Assembly: GCF_900188005.1 (NCBI RefSeq)
Contig: NZ_FZNR01000037.1
Coordinates: 1-43,527, forward strand
Length of the DNA stretch: 43,527 nt
Source: Actinoplanes regularis
Lineage (GTDB): Bacteria > Actinomycetota > Actinomycetes > Mycobacteriales > Micromonosporaceae
Direction of reading: 5' to 3'
A model generated the notes under the pieces. That model was not told the DNA's origin and searched no databases. It saw only the letters and a list, made by a program, of their open reading frames with translations. Position numbers and translations under genes: made by a program. The first letter of the stretch is position 1; each line of letters opens with the position of its first letter. Shown here piece after piece: positions 23,514-31,765 of the stretch.

Positions 23514-23580
23514 TACCACGACCGTGGTACCCGAAGCGGCTACCACGGCTGCGGTAAGGCCGGATCGGCTCGCTACCACG
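23514..23580. promoter_or_regulatory. Palindrome plus direct repeats between the VTC operon and the two-component system
   Basis: TACCACG-AC-CGTGGTA (23514-23529) is a perfect palindrome. TACCACG recurs at 23541-23547 (followed by GCT and an inverse-like GCGGTA) and 23574-23580. These half-sites sit between two divergent starts (23388 minus, 23625 plus), which suggests the binding site of the neighbouring response regulator. Confidence 0.65.
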
Positions 23581-23611
23581 GGTGGACGACGCCGTACACA
23601 GGCCGACCAAC

Positions 23612-23617
23612 TACCGT
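23612..23617 (+). promoter_or_regulatory. -10 element for the sensor kinase
   Basis: TACCGT, 7 nt before the ATG at 23625, without a ribosome site. Confidence 0.55.
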
Positions 23618-23624
23618 CTGGCCC

Positions 23625-24815
23625 ATGTTCTCCTCGGTGGCGCAGTGGATCCGCCGCGTCGCCGTCCGTCATCCGTTCCTGGCCGACGCCCTGCTCGCGT
23701 CGCTGCTCGCGGGCCCGGCGGCGATGGCCGCTTTCGATCACGCCGGCCATCCGCAGGCCCCGCCGCTCACCGGCGCGGTCGGCGTCGCCGCCGGCGCCTT
23801 CCTGGCTGTCACCGTCCGGCGCCTGTGGCCGTTGCCCGTCCTGTTCGCCACCGCCGCCGCCACGGTCGTCTACACCGCCACCACCCGGTACCAGCCGCCG
23901 ACCCTGCTGTTTCCGCTGGTCATCACGATCTACACGGTCGCCTCGCGGATCGACCGGCGGCGGATGTGGCGGATCGCCACCGGCATCGCGGTGCCGCTCT
24001 ACCTGGTCTCCCTGTTCACCTCCCGCGACGATTGGTGGGCGCCGCAGAACCTCGGCGTGCTCGCCTGGATCGGTATGGCCACCGCCGTCGGCGACGCCAC
24101 CGGCAGCCGCCGCGCGTACGTGGCCGAGGTCGAGGAACGCGCCCGCCGCGCCGAGCAGACCCGCGAGGACGAGGCCCGCCGCCGGGTCGTCGAGGAACGC
24201 ATCCGGATCGCCCGCGAGCTGCACGACGTGATCAGCCACCACATCGCGGTGATCAACGTCCAGGCCGGCGCCGCCCGCCACGTCCTGCGTCAGCAGCCGG
24301 CGGCCGCCGGCGACGCGCTCGAGCACATCCGGCACGCCTCCGACACCGTGCTGCGCGAGCTCGGGTCGATCGTCGGCGTGCTGCGCCAGGCCGACGATCT
24401 GGAGAACAGCACCGAACCGGTGCCCGGACTCGCCCGGCTCGGCCGGCTGCTCGACACGGTCGCCGCCGCCGGGCTGCGCGTCGACCACCACCGCGACGGC
24501 GACGAGCGGGACCTGCCGGCCATGGTCGACCTGGCCGCCTACCGAATCGTGCAGGAGGCCCTGACCAACGCCCACAAGCACGGCGCCGGCGCCGCCCGGC
24601 TCACCATCGCCTACACGCCGGAAGAGGTCGTCCTCGAGGTGACCAACCCGATCGGGAACGCCGCGTCCGGCGGCGGCCACGGCCTGATCGGCATGCGCGA
24701 ACGCGCCACCGCCACCGGCGGCACCCTCGTCGCCCAGCGCCGGCCCGGCAACCTGTTCCAGGTCAGCGCCGTCCTGCCCACCTCACCCCCCACCAAGCCG
24801 AAAGGCCGGCCGTGA
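23625..24815 (+). CDS. Sensor histidine kinase (HisKA_3/NarL-type)
   Basis: The 396-residue kinase starts ATG at 23625; a longer open frame to 23430 is rejected because it would read through the palindrome region and lacks a start site. Four to five TM segments fill residues about 15-150. A coiled coil (EVEERARRAEQTREDEARRR) leads to the dimerisation domain with the phospho-histidine in RIARELHDVISHHIAVI. The ATP domain shows the N-box QEALTNAHKHG and the G-box GHGLIGMRERA. There is no external sensor domain, so it probably reads the membrane. It overlaps the response-regulator start by 4 bp. It may control the divergent VTC operon. Confidence 0.95.
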   Translation: MFSSVAQWIRRVAVRHPFLADALLASLLAGPAAMAAFDHAGHPQAPPLTGAVGVAAGAFLAVTVRRLWPLPVLFATAAATVVYTATTRYQPPTLLFPLVITIYTVASRIDRRRMWRIATGIAVPLYLVSLFTSRDDWWAPQNLGVLAWIGMATAVGDATGSRRAYVAEVEERARRAEQTREDEARRRVVEERIRIARELHDVISHHIAVINVQAGAARHVLRQQPAAAGDALEHIRHASDTVLRELGSIVGVLRQADDLENSTEPVPGLARLGRLLDTVAAAGLRVDHHRDGDERDLPAMVDLAAYRIVQEALTNAHKHGAGAARLTIAYTPEEVVLEVTNPIGNAASGGGHGLIGMRERATATGGTLVAQRRPGNLFQVSAVLPTSPPTKPKGRP

Positions 24816-25489
24816 CGATCCGTGTCCTGCTCGCCGACGACCAAGCCCTGATCCGCGGCGGTTTCCGGCTCATCCTCGACGCCGAGCCGGGCATCGACGT
24901 CGTCGGCGAGGCCACCAACGGCCGCGAGGCCGTCGACCTGGCCCGGAGCAGCCGCACCGACCTGGTGCTGATGGACATCCGGATGCCGGACGTGGACGGC
25001 CTGGAGGCCACTCGGCTGATCGCCGGGGACGAGGACCTGGCCGGCGTCCGCGTGCTGATCCTGACCACGTTCGAGAACGACGACAACGTGGTACGGGCGC
25101 TACGGGCCGGCGCCAGCGGATTCCTGGGCAAGAACGTCGAGCCGGCCGATCTGGTGCGCGCGGTGCAGACGGTGGCGGCGGGTGAGTCGCTGCTCTCCCC
25201 GACCGCTACCCGCAGCCTGATCACCCGGTTCCTGAGCCAGCCGGAGCTGCCACCGCTGCCGGCGGCCGGCCCGCTGGACGGGCTCACCGACCGCGAGCGC
25301 GAGGTCCTGACCTTCGTCGCGCACGGTCTGTCCAACGACGACATCGCCGACCGCCTCTGCCTGTCCCCGCTGACGGCGAAGACCCACGTCAACCGTGCGA
25401 TGACCAAGTTGGGCGTTCGCGACCGGGCCCAGCTGGTCGTCCTCGCCTATCAGAACGGCCTGGTCCGCCCGGGCGACCAGATCGCCTGA
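24812..25489 (+). CDS. NarL/LuxR-type response regulator
   Basis: The 225-residue protein begins GTG at 24812 (GTGA overlap with the kinase). Residues 1-120 form the receiver domain (LLADDQALIRGGFRLIL, phospho-acceptor in LVLMDIRMPDVDG, conserved threonine in LILTTF, lysine in GFLGKN). Residues about 155-215 are the LuxR helix-turn-helix: LTDREREVLTFVAHGLSNDD, then LSPLTAKTHVNRAMTKLGVR. It is the partner of the kinase. A probable target is the TACCACG repeat region just upstream of the pair. It faces the decarboxylase gene tail to tail with a 12-bp gap. Confidence 0.96.
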   Translation: MTIRVLLADDQALIRGGFRLILDAEPGIDVVGEATNGREAVDLARSSRTDLVLMDIRMPDVDGLEATRLIAGDEDLAGVRVLILTTFENDDNVVRALRAGASGFLGKNVEPADLVRAVQTVAAGESLLSPTATRSLITRFLSQPELPPLPAAGPLDGLTDREREVLTFVAHGLSNDDIADRLCLSPLTAKTHVNRAMTKLGVRDRAQLVVLAYQNGLVRPGDQIA

Positions 25490-25501
25490 CGTCGTCGCCG
25501 G

Positions 25502-26941
25502 CTACGCGGGAAGGTCGGCGCGGGTCTCGGAAATGATGATATCGAGCGCTTCGTCGATGCGATCCCGGTGTGTGCGGTGGGAGACCACGCACACCCGCAG
25601 GGTGTAACGGTCGTCGATGACGGTGCTGGAGAGCAGGACCCGCTGGTGGCCGTTGATCCGGTCCAGGAGCCGGTAGCCCGCCGCGTCGGCCAGTTCGGCG
25701 GCCCGCCGGCTGCAGTCGGTGGGCCGGTAGCGGAAAGCCACGGTGGTCAGATCCGGCTGTTGCAGTACTTCCAGCTCCGCGACCTCGGACAACACCTCGT
25801 AAACTCGCTCGGCCAGGTCCAGCTTCTCGTCCAGCGCGTCGCGGAAGGCGTCCACCCCGTGCAGATGCAGCGGGAGCCAGGCACGAAGGCCACGGACCTC
25901 GCGGGACAACTCGGGCCCGAGCTGTCCCGCGTCGAGAATCGTGTCGTCCGAATCCGAGTCCTGAAGGTAACTGCCGGTGCCGCCGTACGCCGCGTGCAGG
26001 GCGGCGAGGTCGCGCACGACCAGCGCTCCGGTGCCGAACGGCATGAACAGGGCCTTGTGCGGGTCCAGTGTGATCGAGTCGCCTTCCTGGAGGCCGGCAA
26101 GGCGTTGCCGGCCACGTGCGGTGAGACGGAAGAAGCCACCGTAGGCGGCGTCGATGTGGAACCACAGATCTTCCCGACGGGCCAGCTCAGCCAGGCGAAC
26201 CAGCGGATCGACGGTGCCGGTGTCGGTGGTGCCGGCGGTGGCCACCAGCAGGAACGGCCGCAGCCCGGCTTCCCGGTCCGCGCGGATCATCGCTGCCGCG
26301 GCCGCGGGGTCCATGCGAAGGTCCGCGGTGTGCGGCACGATACGGATCTGGGCGGCGCGGATGCCGGCCAGGCGGGCGGCTTTGGCCACCGAATAGTGGG
26401 CGAACGTCGTGATGTACACGGTGCCCCGGGCGAGATCCTCGCCGAGCTTGTGGTGGCGGGCGGCGACCGTCGCGGTGAACGTGGCCATCGATCCTCCGCT
26501 GGTGAGCAGCCCGCCGCTGCCCTTGGCGAGGCCGCAGACGTCGTGGGCCATCCAGCGGATCACGCTGGTCTCCAAGGCGGCCATGGCCGGTGCTATCGAG
26601 GTCAGGCCCCCGTAGCGGTTGACGGCCCGGTTGTAGAGCTCGGCGAGTGCGGCGGTGTAGAGGCCGCTGCCTGGGATGAAGGCCAGGTGGCCGGGGCCGG
26701 CGGTCTCCAGAGCGCAGTCGGCGGCCGTATCCAGACGACCGAGCAGGGCCGACAGATCGCTGCCTTGAGCGGGTGGTGGCGCCAGTAAGGCGTGCACCAG
26801 TTCGGCTTCGGCCTGATCGGTCAGCGAAATGCTTGCGGGCCGCTCCGCCAGGCGTTCGGTCCGCTCGACCACCCGATCGAGGACCAGACGCCCCATCTCG
26901 ATCATCTCGGCGCGATCCGGCTCCAAAGAGAGGTTTCGCAT
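25502..26941 (-). CDS. PLP-dependent decarboxylase (group II, aromatic amino acid/glutamate type)
   Basis: The 479-residue protein is a group II PLP decarboxylase. The lysine that binds PLP is in ITLDPHKALFMPFGTG; the PLP-stacking region HIDAAYGGFFRL and the SGGSMATFTA phosphate loop are also present. It decarboxylates an aromatic amino acid, glutamate or a related substrate in the cytosol, giving an amine. It has no partner antiporter or biosynthetic genes here, so the substrate cannot be set. ATG at 26941 follows GGAAG. The region upstream contains a small open frame on the other strand. Confidence 0.92.
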   Translation of the reverse strand: MRNLSLEPDRAEMIEMGRLVLDRVVERTERLAERPASISLTDQAEAELVHALLAPPPAQGSDLSALLGRLDTAADCALETAGPGHLAFIPGSGLYTAALAELYNRAVNRYGGLTSIAPAMAALETSVIRWMAHDVCGLAKGSGGLLTSGGSMATFTATVAARHHKLGEDLARGTVYITTFAHYSVAKAARLAGIRAAQIRIVPHTADLRMDPAAAAAMIRADREAGLRPFLLVATAGTTDTGTVDPLVRLAELARREDLWFHIDAAYGGFFRLTARGRQRLAGLQEGDSITLDPHKALFMPFGTGALVVRDLAALHAAYGGTGSYLQDSDSDDTILDAGQLGPELSREVRGLRAWLPLHLHGVDAFRDALDEKLDLAERVYEVLSEVAELEVLQQPDLTTVAFRYRPTDCSRRAAELADAAGYRLLDRINGHQRVLLSSTVIDDRYTLRVCVVSHRTHRDRIDEALDIIISETRADLPA

Positions 26942-26968
26942 GAGTCTTCCGATCGCTCAGAGGGACAT

Positions 26969-27067
26969 ATGAACGAAGAATCCGGAATATCGCCCGGAGC
27001 CCACGATCAGAATGCGCCGCTGAGCGCAGTACGGGATGACCAAACAGCAAGGATTTGCCAGTCATGA
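26969..27067 (+). CDS. Possible 32-residue peptide ORF
   Basis: ATG at 26969 follows AGAGGGA (about 26959-26965) at a plausible spacing and runs 32 codons to TGA. The peptide starts MNEESGISPGAHDQ and ends with a single cysteine (ARICQS). It diverges from the decarboxylase gene. No modifying-enzyme genes are adjacent, so a RiPP precursor is not supported; it may be chance. Confidence 0.3.
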   Translation: MNEESGISPGAHDQNAPLSAVRDDQTARICQS

Positions 27068-27164
27068 TGCCGCCGGGGCAGCCGACCGGGCGGCGGCCGC
27101 CGGTGACCCGATCGGATCGGCGACGGCCGGGGCGTACCCGATGAAGCCCTCGGCTCAGCGGCCT

Positions 27165-27335
27165 CGTCCCCTCAGGCCGGGCGGTTCGGTGAGCGGGATC
27201 TCGATGCTGATCGGCTGCGCCTCGGACAGGAACAGCGGCGCGGCAGCTCGTTGACCCGGGGCACGTCGCCGCGCTCGATCAGCGAGGCGACCAGCGGGTC
27301 GGCCTCCTCGTCCCACACCCATCACGGATCGGCAC
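27165..27335 (-). pseudogene. Short remnant of an unidentified gene
   Basis: The minus strand reads VWDEEADPLVASLIERGDVP, then RVNEL, a frame slip near 27240, and then PLFLSEAQPISIEIPLTEPP followed by GLRGRGR and a stop. The two pieces have natural amino acid character and codon bias. The family cannot be named; no start is left. Confidence 0.45.
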
Positions 27336-27415
27336 CGGCGCCGTGGCGGACCACGTCCACAGCGGACGTGGCGGCAGCTGCGCGACCTGGCCCGCCGTTA
27401 CCTCATCCCGATGCT

Positions 27416-27456
27416 GGACCCCGCCGATCGGGTCGAAGGACCGATCGGCGGGGTCC
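27416..27456 (-). terminator. Hairpin terminator of the secreted hydrolase gene
   Basis: Perfect 16-bp arms 27416-27431 (GGACCCCGCCGATCGG) and 27441-27456 with a 9-nt loop, starting 5 bp after the hydrolase stop codon. Confidence 0.9.
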
Positions 27457-27461
27457 GGTCC

Positions 27462-29252
27462 TCAGTGCCGGTCGCGCAGGGCGAGCGGGAACGTTCCCGC
27501 GCCGACGTCGGTGATCGTCCGGGTGTACTGCCGCAGATAGGTGTCGAGGAACGGCGACCGGTCACCCTGGGTCGGCACGTCGAACCGGGGGTTCTGCAGG
27601 GCGAGCCCCAGCCGCGCCCGGGTCACCTCGATCGTGTTGCCGCTCGGGGTGTCGCGCCAGCTCCCGCTGCCGATCGTGCCGAGCTGGACCCCGAGCTGGT
27701 GACCGGCCTCGAAGGTCCAGTCGGTGGACTTGAGGTCGAACGCGACCCGGCCGGCCCGTTGGATCAGGGCCACGTTCTCGTCGAACATCACCGCGGTCCC
27801 GTCCGGCGCGACGTCCCACAACCGCACCATGACGTTGCCCGGCGCGCTCGCGTTCAACGTGATCCGCGGCGTGGCGGTGACGCGCAGCCGGGACTTCGCC
27901 GGCGTGGACCAGCTGTAGTAGCTGCTCGCGTCCCCGGCCGCCGACAGCGGCGTGACACGCAGCGCGGCGGGCGGGGCGGGATCCGCGGCGTGCTCCATGT
28001 CCCACTGCTGACCGGCGGGGGCGGCGAGCGCCGAGGCGGCGCCGTCGTCCACGTACCGACCGTCCGGCAGCTTCGCCGTGGTGTACGACGACGCCACCGG
28101 CCAGGTCGGCTGAGCACGCCAGACGCCGGTGTTGTCCTCGACGGCGTAGGCCGGGTCGTGAACCGTCGGCCGGATCCCCTTCAGGTAGTGGTCGTAGAAG
28201 CGCATGACCTCGTCGAAGAAGCCGGCCCGGCCCTGCAGCAGCTGGCCCTGACCGTTCGTCTCGTTGCCGCGGACGTGCTCCCACTGGCCCAGCCAGCCCC
28301 GCTCGACACCGTGGTGGTTGCCCAAGTACTCCTGCATGTCCTCGGGCTTGGTGTTGTTCTCGATGAAGCCCTGGGTGACGAAGAGCGGGGTGCTCGTGCC
28401 CTTCGCCCGCGCCGCGAGGTCGCGGGCGCGCCAGTAGGCGGAGCCCGCGTCGGGGTTGTTGTTGTTCGTCAGGTTGTCGGAGAGACACTCGGGGTGGCTC
28501 GCCTCGTAGGCGGCGTTGGCCCGGTAGCGGTCGGTGTCGTCGGCGAGCTGCGCCAGCGTGGCGATGCCGTTGTAGGCGTTCGGGGTGCCGGTCACGTTGG
28601 GCCGGGGAACCGCGTTGCTGAACAGGTAGTTGTACATGTCCCAGACCGGCTCCTGGGCCACCACGGCCTTCAGCGCCCCGAGACGCAGGTTGTTGCCGAC
28701 GAGGCCGGTCACGGCGTCATAGGACTTGCCGTACATGCCGACCTTCCCCGTCGACCAGGGCTGGGTCGCCGCCCACTGGATCGCGGCGCGCACGTCCGCC
28801 TGCTCGCCCGGGCCCACCCAGTCGAGGCAGCCGGTGCTCCCACCGAAGCCGCGCAGATCGACCATGACGTACGTGTAGCCGCGGGCGAAGAGTCCGGTGC
28901 CGGTGGTGAAGTCCGCGAACCGGGAGGACGGGCCGGTTCGGGTCCAGCCCTCCGGCCCCACCTGACCCGAGTGCCCGAAGTACGGGCCGACGGCGAGGAT
29001 CACCGGCGTCCTGGCCCGGGACGGAAGGTTCGCCGGCCGTAGGACGTCGGCGTGGAGCTCGACACCGCTGTGATCGGCGGACGGGAAGTACGCCTCGGTC
29101 CAGACCGCGCCCTCCGGTACGCGGGGATTCTCCTCGTGGGTGACGCCCGGCACCGGCGACGCGGTGGCGGCGGTCGCCGTGCCACCCACCGCGAGAGTCG
29201 CAATCGTGATCAGCGCGCCGGCGGCGGCCGCCGTCCGTCTGCGTATTCCCAT
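27462..29252 (-). CDS. Secreted CocE/NonD-family hydrolase (X-Pro dipeptidyl-peptidase S15-like)
   Basis: The 596-residue protein starts ATG at 29252 after a GGGGGG ribosome site; the 9-codon upstream extension is dropped. A signal peptide (MGIRRRTAAAAGALITIATL, cleavage near ATA-ASP) exports it. The S15 alpha/beta-hydrolase core shows YVMVDLRGFGGSTGCLD and the nucleophile elbow VGMYGKSYDAVTG (Ser in GKSYD). A jelly-roll C-terminal domain follows (about 390-596, RVTATPRITLNASAPGNVMV), as in X-Pro peptidases and cocaine esterase. It would cleave dipeptides or esters outside the cell. Terminator directly after. Substrate unknown. Confidence 0.94.
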   Translation of the reverse strand: MGIRRRTAAAAGALITIATLAVGGTATAATASPVPGVTHEENPRVPEGAVWTEAYFPSADHSGVELHADVLRPANLPSRARTPVILAVGPYFGHSGQVGPEGWTRTGPSSRFADFTTGTGLFARGYTYVMVDLRGFGGSTGCLDWVGPGEQADVRAAIQWAATQPWSTGKVGMYGKSYDAVTGLVGNNLRLGALKAVVAQEPVWDMYNYLFSNAVPRPNVTGTPNAYNGIATLAQLADDTDRYRANAAYEASHPECLSDNLTNNNNPDAGSAYWRARDLAARAKGTSTPLFVTQGFIENNTKPEDMQEYLGNHHGVERGWLGQWEHVRGNETNGQGQLLQGRAGFFDEVMRFYDHYLKGIRPTVHDPAYAVEDNTGVWRAQPTWPVASSYTTAKLPDGRYVDDGAASALAAPAGQQWDMEHAADPAPPAALRVTPLSAAGDASSYYSWSTPAKSRLRVTATPRITLNASAPGNVMVRLWDVAPDGTAVMFDENVALIQRAGRVAFDLKSTDWTFEAGHQLGVQLGTIGSGSWRDTPSGNTIEVTRARLGLALQNPRFDVPTQGDRSPFLDTYLRQYTRTITDVGAGTFPLALRDRH

Positions 29253-29396
29253 CTGACCCCCCAGACAATAGACCGACATCTCTGTCGGCCCTGACGCTAG
29301 CGCGCCGATGTCCTGTTTGGAGAGACGCTGGGCCGGTGAGTTGACGACAGCCGTCGATCCGTGACGACCGGGTCCTCGCCCGGGCCCGCGATGGGC

Positions 29397-30004
29397 TCAG
29401 GAAAGCGTGGCGAAGCCCTCCCGCCAGGTCGGATACTTCGGCTGCCACCCGAGTTTCATGCGGCTCAGGGTGTTGTCGGCACCGCGCTGCCACCCCGCTC
29501 GCCCCTCGGCCACCGCGGGCCGGGGAACACCCAGCACCTGCGCGAAGACCGGGGCCCACGCGCGCGCCGGGGCCGGCTCGTCATCGACGATGTTGTACGT
29601 CCCGGTGGGCCAGTGCAGCGCCGCGACCGCGGCGAGGGCGGCGTCCTCGACATGGACGAACGACGTGACGGCGTCGGTGGCCGTGAAGCCGCTCTCCTCG
29701 AACTGCCCGCCGACCCGGCCCCGGGCGGTACCAGGTGCCCGGGCCGTAGAAGGTTCCGTAACGCAACACGACATGCTCACTCACCTCGGCGGCCCGGGTC
29801 TCGAGCGCGTGCACGCCGCCGACGGTCTCATCGCGCGGGGCGTCGGCGGACAGGTCGAGCGGTACATCCTCGGACGCCGGGACGTCGCCCGGCTCGTACG
29901 CCCAGGAGATGGACTGGACCACCAGCCGTCGTACGCCCGCCGCCTTCGCCGCGTCGACGAGGTTGCGGGTGCCCTCCCGGTCTCCTCTCTCTGGCCAGGT
30001 CCCG
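29397..30004 (-). pseudogene. Broken NAD-dependent epimerase/dehydratase (extended SDR)
   Basis: The minus strand from about 30004 reads REGTRNLVDAAKAAGVRRLV, VQSISWAYEPGD, then VVLRYGTFYGPGTWY, typical extended SDR sequence (YxxxK region lost or altered). A frame slip at the CCCGG run near 29725 moves to the frame ending at 29397: FEESGFTATDAVTSFVHVED, ALHWPTGTYNIVDDEPAPAR and MKLGWQPKYPTWREGFATLS. The N-terminal third with the GxxGxxG NAD loop is gone; the coding ends exactly where the PPOX gene stops. A 5'-truncated, frameshifted pseudogene. Confidence 0.85.
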
Positions 30005-30014
30005 TGGCTCGAAG

Positions 30015-30443
30015 TCAGTCGGAGACGCCGGTGTACGCGACGACGCGCTCGATGCGCAGTCGCACCAGCAGTTCGCCCTCGACGGCGTTGCGCGCGCCGA
30101 ACCGCTCGGCGAGTTCGGCACCCATGTACCGCTCCGCGATCCGGGTGGACCACGGCCGCATCTCGTCAAGATCGGTGTGCAGCGTGACCCGGCCGGTCAC
30201 CGTCACGAACGCGTACGGCGCCACCTCCTCGTCGACGCAGAGCGCCGCCCGCCCGTCGCGCGCCAGGCTGCGCCCCTTCACCGAGCCCGCGCCGGTGTTG
30301 AACACCAGATCGGCACCGTCGAGCACGAACCACACCGGCACCACGTGCGGGGCGCCGTCGGCGCGCACCGTGGCCAGCTTCCCGGTCCGGGTGCCGGCAC
30401 CGAGGAACTCCCGCCACTGCGCCTCACTCATTGAACTCGCCAT
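30015..30443 (-). CDS. PPOX-class flavin/F420-dependent oxidoreductase
   Basis: The 142-residue split-barrel protein belongs to the pyridoxamine-5'-phosphate-oxidase-like group that in actinomycetes often uses F420. Landmarks: FLGAGTRTGKLATVRADGAP, HVVPVWFVLDGADLVFNTG, GRAALCVDEEVAPYAFVTV and WSTRIAERYMGAELAERFG. Start is ATG at 30443, with ATG at 30431 as an alternative. CAGAAT 6 nt upstream fits a weak leaderless -10. It reduces an unknown small substrate in the cytosol. Its end abuts the truncated epimerase gene, so the region was rearranged here. Confidence 0.9.
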   Translation of the reverse strand: MASSMSEAQWREFLGAGTRTGKLATVRADGAPHVVPVWFVLDGADLVFNTGAGSVKGRSLARDGRAALCVDEEVAPYAFVTVTGRVTLHTDLDEMRPWSTRIAERYMGAELAERFGARNAVEGELLVRLRIERVVAYTGVSD

Positions 30444-30548
30444 GCCCGGATTCTGCCCGTCCGGGACGGCCGGTCGCCGCACCGGCCCGCCGGAACACCT
30501 CCCGGCGTACCTCGTCCGGTTCCGGCCAATGGAGGATCCGAAAGTGCC

Positions 30549-30554
30549 TAGCCT
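30549..30554 (+). promoter_or_regulatory. -10 element for a leaderless start at the membrane-GNAT gene
   Basis: TAGCCT, 6 nt before the GTG at 30561, no ribosome site. Confidence 0.6.
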
Positions 30555-30560
30555 GGCCTG

Positions 30561-31202
30561 GTGACACTGCTCAACTTGATCGGCTGGATCGGCTCGGCGC
30601 TGGTGGTCCTGTCCCTGCTGCAGAGCCGGCTGCTGCGGCTACGGGTGCTCAACCTCGCCGGCTGCGCGGTGGTGTTCGGCTTCAACGTGGTCATTCCCAA
30701 CTGGCCGATGGCCGTGCTCAACGCCGCGCTCGCGTTGATCAACGGCTGGCACCTGTGGCGGATGCTGGCCACCCGGCACGACGACCGGACGTACGAGGTG
30801 GTCGAGGTTCCCGCCGACGACGCGTTTCTCACCCACTTCCTGCGGTTCCACGGCAAGGACGTCAGCCGGTCCCACCCCCGGTTCACCGGGGATTCGGCCG
30901 CCCACCCCGGCAGCACCGCGTTCCTGCTGGTCAACGGGGACGAGGCGGTCGGCGCGATGCAGTTCCACAGCGTCGGCGACGGGGTGGCCCAGGTCGACCT
31001 CGACTATGTGAAGCCGCGCTACCAGGATCTGACGCCGGGCGAGTTCGTCTTCCGCGGGAGCCGGTACTTCGCCGACCATGGCTACCACACCGTGATCACG
31101 CCGCCCGGCATGCTCAAGCCGTACTACGGCCGTCTGGGTTTCAAGCGCCAGGGCGAGTCGTACGTCTGGGAGCTCCCGGACGACCAGCGCCGGCCCCGAT
31201 GA
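30561..31202 (+). CDS. YgjV-like membrane segment fused to a GNAT-like domain
   Basis: The 213-residue protein has three hydrophobic segments in residues 1-70 (LIGWIGSALVVLSLLQSRLL, NLAGCAVVFGFNVVIPNW, MAVLNAALALINGWHLW), similar to YgjV/PQ-loop-like proteins. Residues about 80-213 look like an acetyltransferase fold: AFLLVNGDEAVGAMQFHS, VDLDYVKPRYQDLTPGEFVF and HTVITPPGMLKPYYGRLGF with the YYGRLGF end typical of GNAT proteins. A classic acetyl-CoA loop (QxxGxG/A) is not visible, so activity is uncertain. Membrane bound with a cytosolic head. GTG start, probably leaderless. Single gene. Confidence 0.78.
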   Translation: MTLLNLIGWIGSALVVLSLLQSRLLRLRVLNLAGCAVVFGFNVVIPNWPMAVLNAALALINGWHLWRMLATRHDDRTYEVVEVPADDAFLTHFLRFHGKDVSRSHPRFTGDSAAHPGSTAFLLVNGDEAVGAMQFHSVGDGVAQVDLDYVKPRYQDLTPGEFVFRGSRYFADHGYHTVITPPGMLKPYYGRLGFKRQGESYVWELPDDQRRPR

Positions 31203-31246
31203 CCGGGGGCCCGGAGCCCGGCTGAGCCGCGTGAGAGGGTGAGCGG

Positions 31247-31624
31247 ATGGAGATCTGGATCAACCCGGAGTGCTCGAAGTGCCAGTCGGCGCTGTCGATC
31301 CTCGACGCCGAGCGGGCGCAGTACACGGTGCGTCACTACCTGGAGGATCCGCCGACGGTGCCGGAGCTGACCGAGGTGCTCGCCCGGCTGGATCTGGAGC
31401 CCTGGCACGTCACCCGGCTGGGTGAGCCGGTGGCGGCGGAGCTCGGGCTGGCGGACTGGCCCCGGGACGCGGCGACACGGTCGCGCTGGATCGAGACGCT
31501 GGCCGCGCATCCGGCGCTGATCCAGCGGCCGATCATCACGGCTGACGACGGCACGGCGACCGTCGCCCGTACCCCCGAGGCGGTCCGGTCGGCGCTGGCC
31601 CCGCCCGAGGATCCTAAGGCGTAA
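31247..31624 (+). CDS. ArsC/Spx-family thioredoxin-fold protein
   Basis: The 125-residue protein is a small ArsC-like glutaredoxin-fold protein. It starts WINPECSKCQSALSIL with CxxC at C9 and C12, then the typical RHYLEDPPTVPELTEVLARL and a C-terminal LIQRPIITADDGTATVARTP, where RP fits the conserved arginine-proline loop. Family members reduce arsenate with glutathione/glutaredoxin or bind RNA polymerase (Spx); in actinomycetes the role is often unknown. Cytosolic. It lies 44 bp after the membrane-GNAT gene and may be a separate transcript. Confidence 0.9.
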   Translation: MEIWINPECSKCQSALSILDAERAQYTVRHYLEDPPTVPELTEVLARLDLEPWHVTRLGEPVAAELGLADWPRDAATRSRWIETLAAHPALIQRPIITADDGTATVARTPEAVRSALAPPEDPKA

Positions 31625-31765
31625 GGCCGCCGATCACCGCCCTACCGGGTGGATGGCCGCACCCGATCGTGGGACTGCTGTCCGATGTGGATCTGTCGAG
31701 CGGGCGGCGTATGCTTCGCGCCAACCACGAAGCCACCGCGAAGGCCATCGACGGGAGCCGTAACC

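Larger units (their letters stand above)
26942..27461. other. Long spacer with a small ORF and a gene remnant
   Basis: About 520 bp between the decarboxylase start and the end of the secreted hydrolase gene. It holds a possible 32-codon ORF (26969-27067), a decayed coding piece on the minus strand (about 27165-27335) and the hydrolase terminator (27416-27456). I see no tRNA, IS end or other RNA element. Confidence 0.6.

Noticed and set aside
26969..27067. RiPP precursor peptide
   Set aside because: The small ORF has one cysteine and no adjacent cyclase, radical-SAM or transporter gene.
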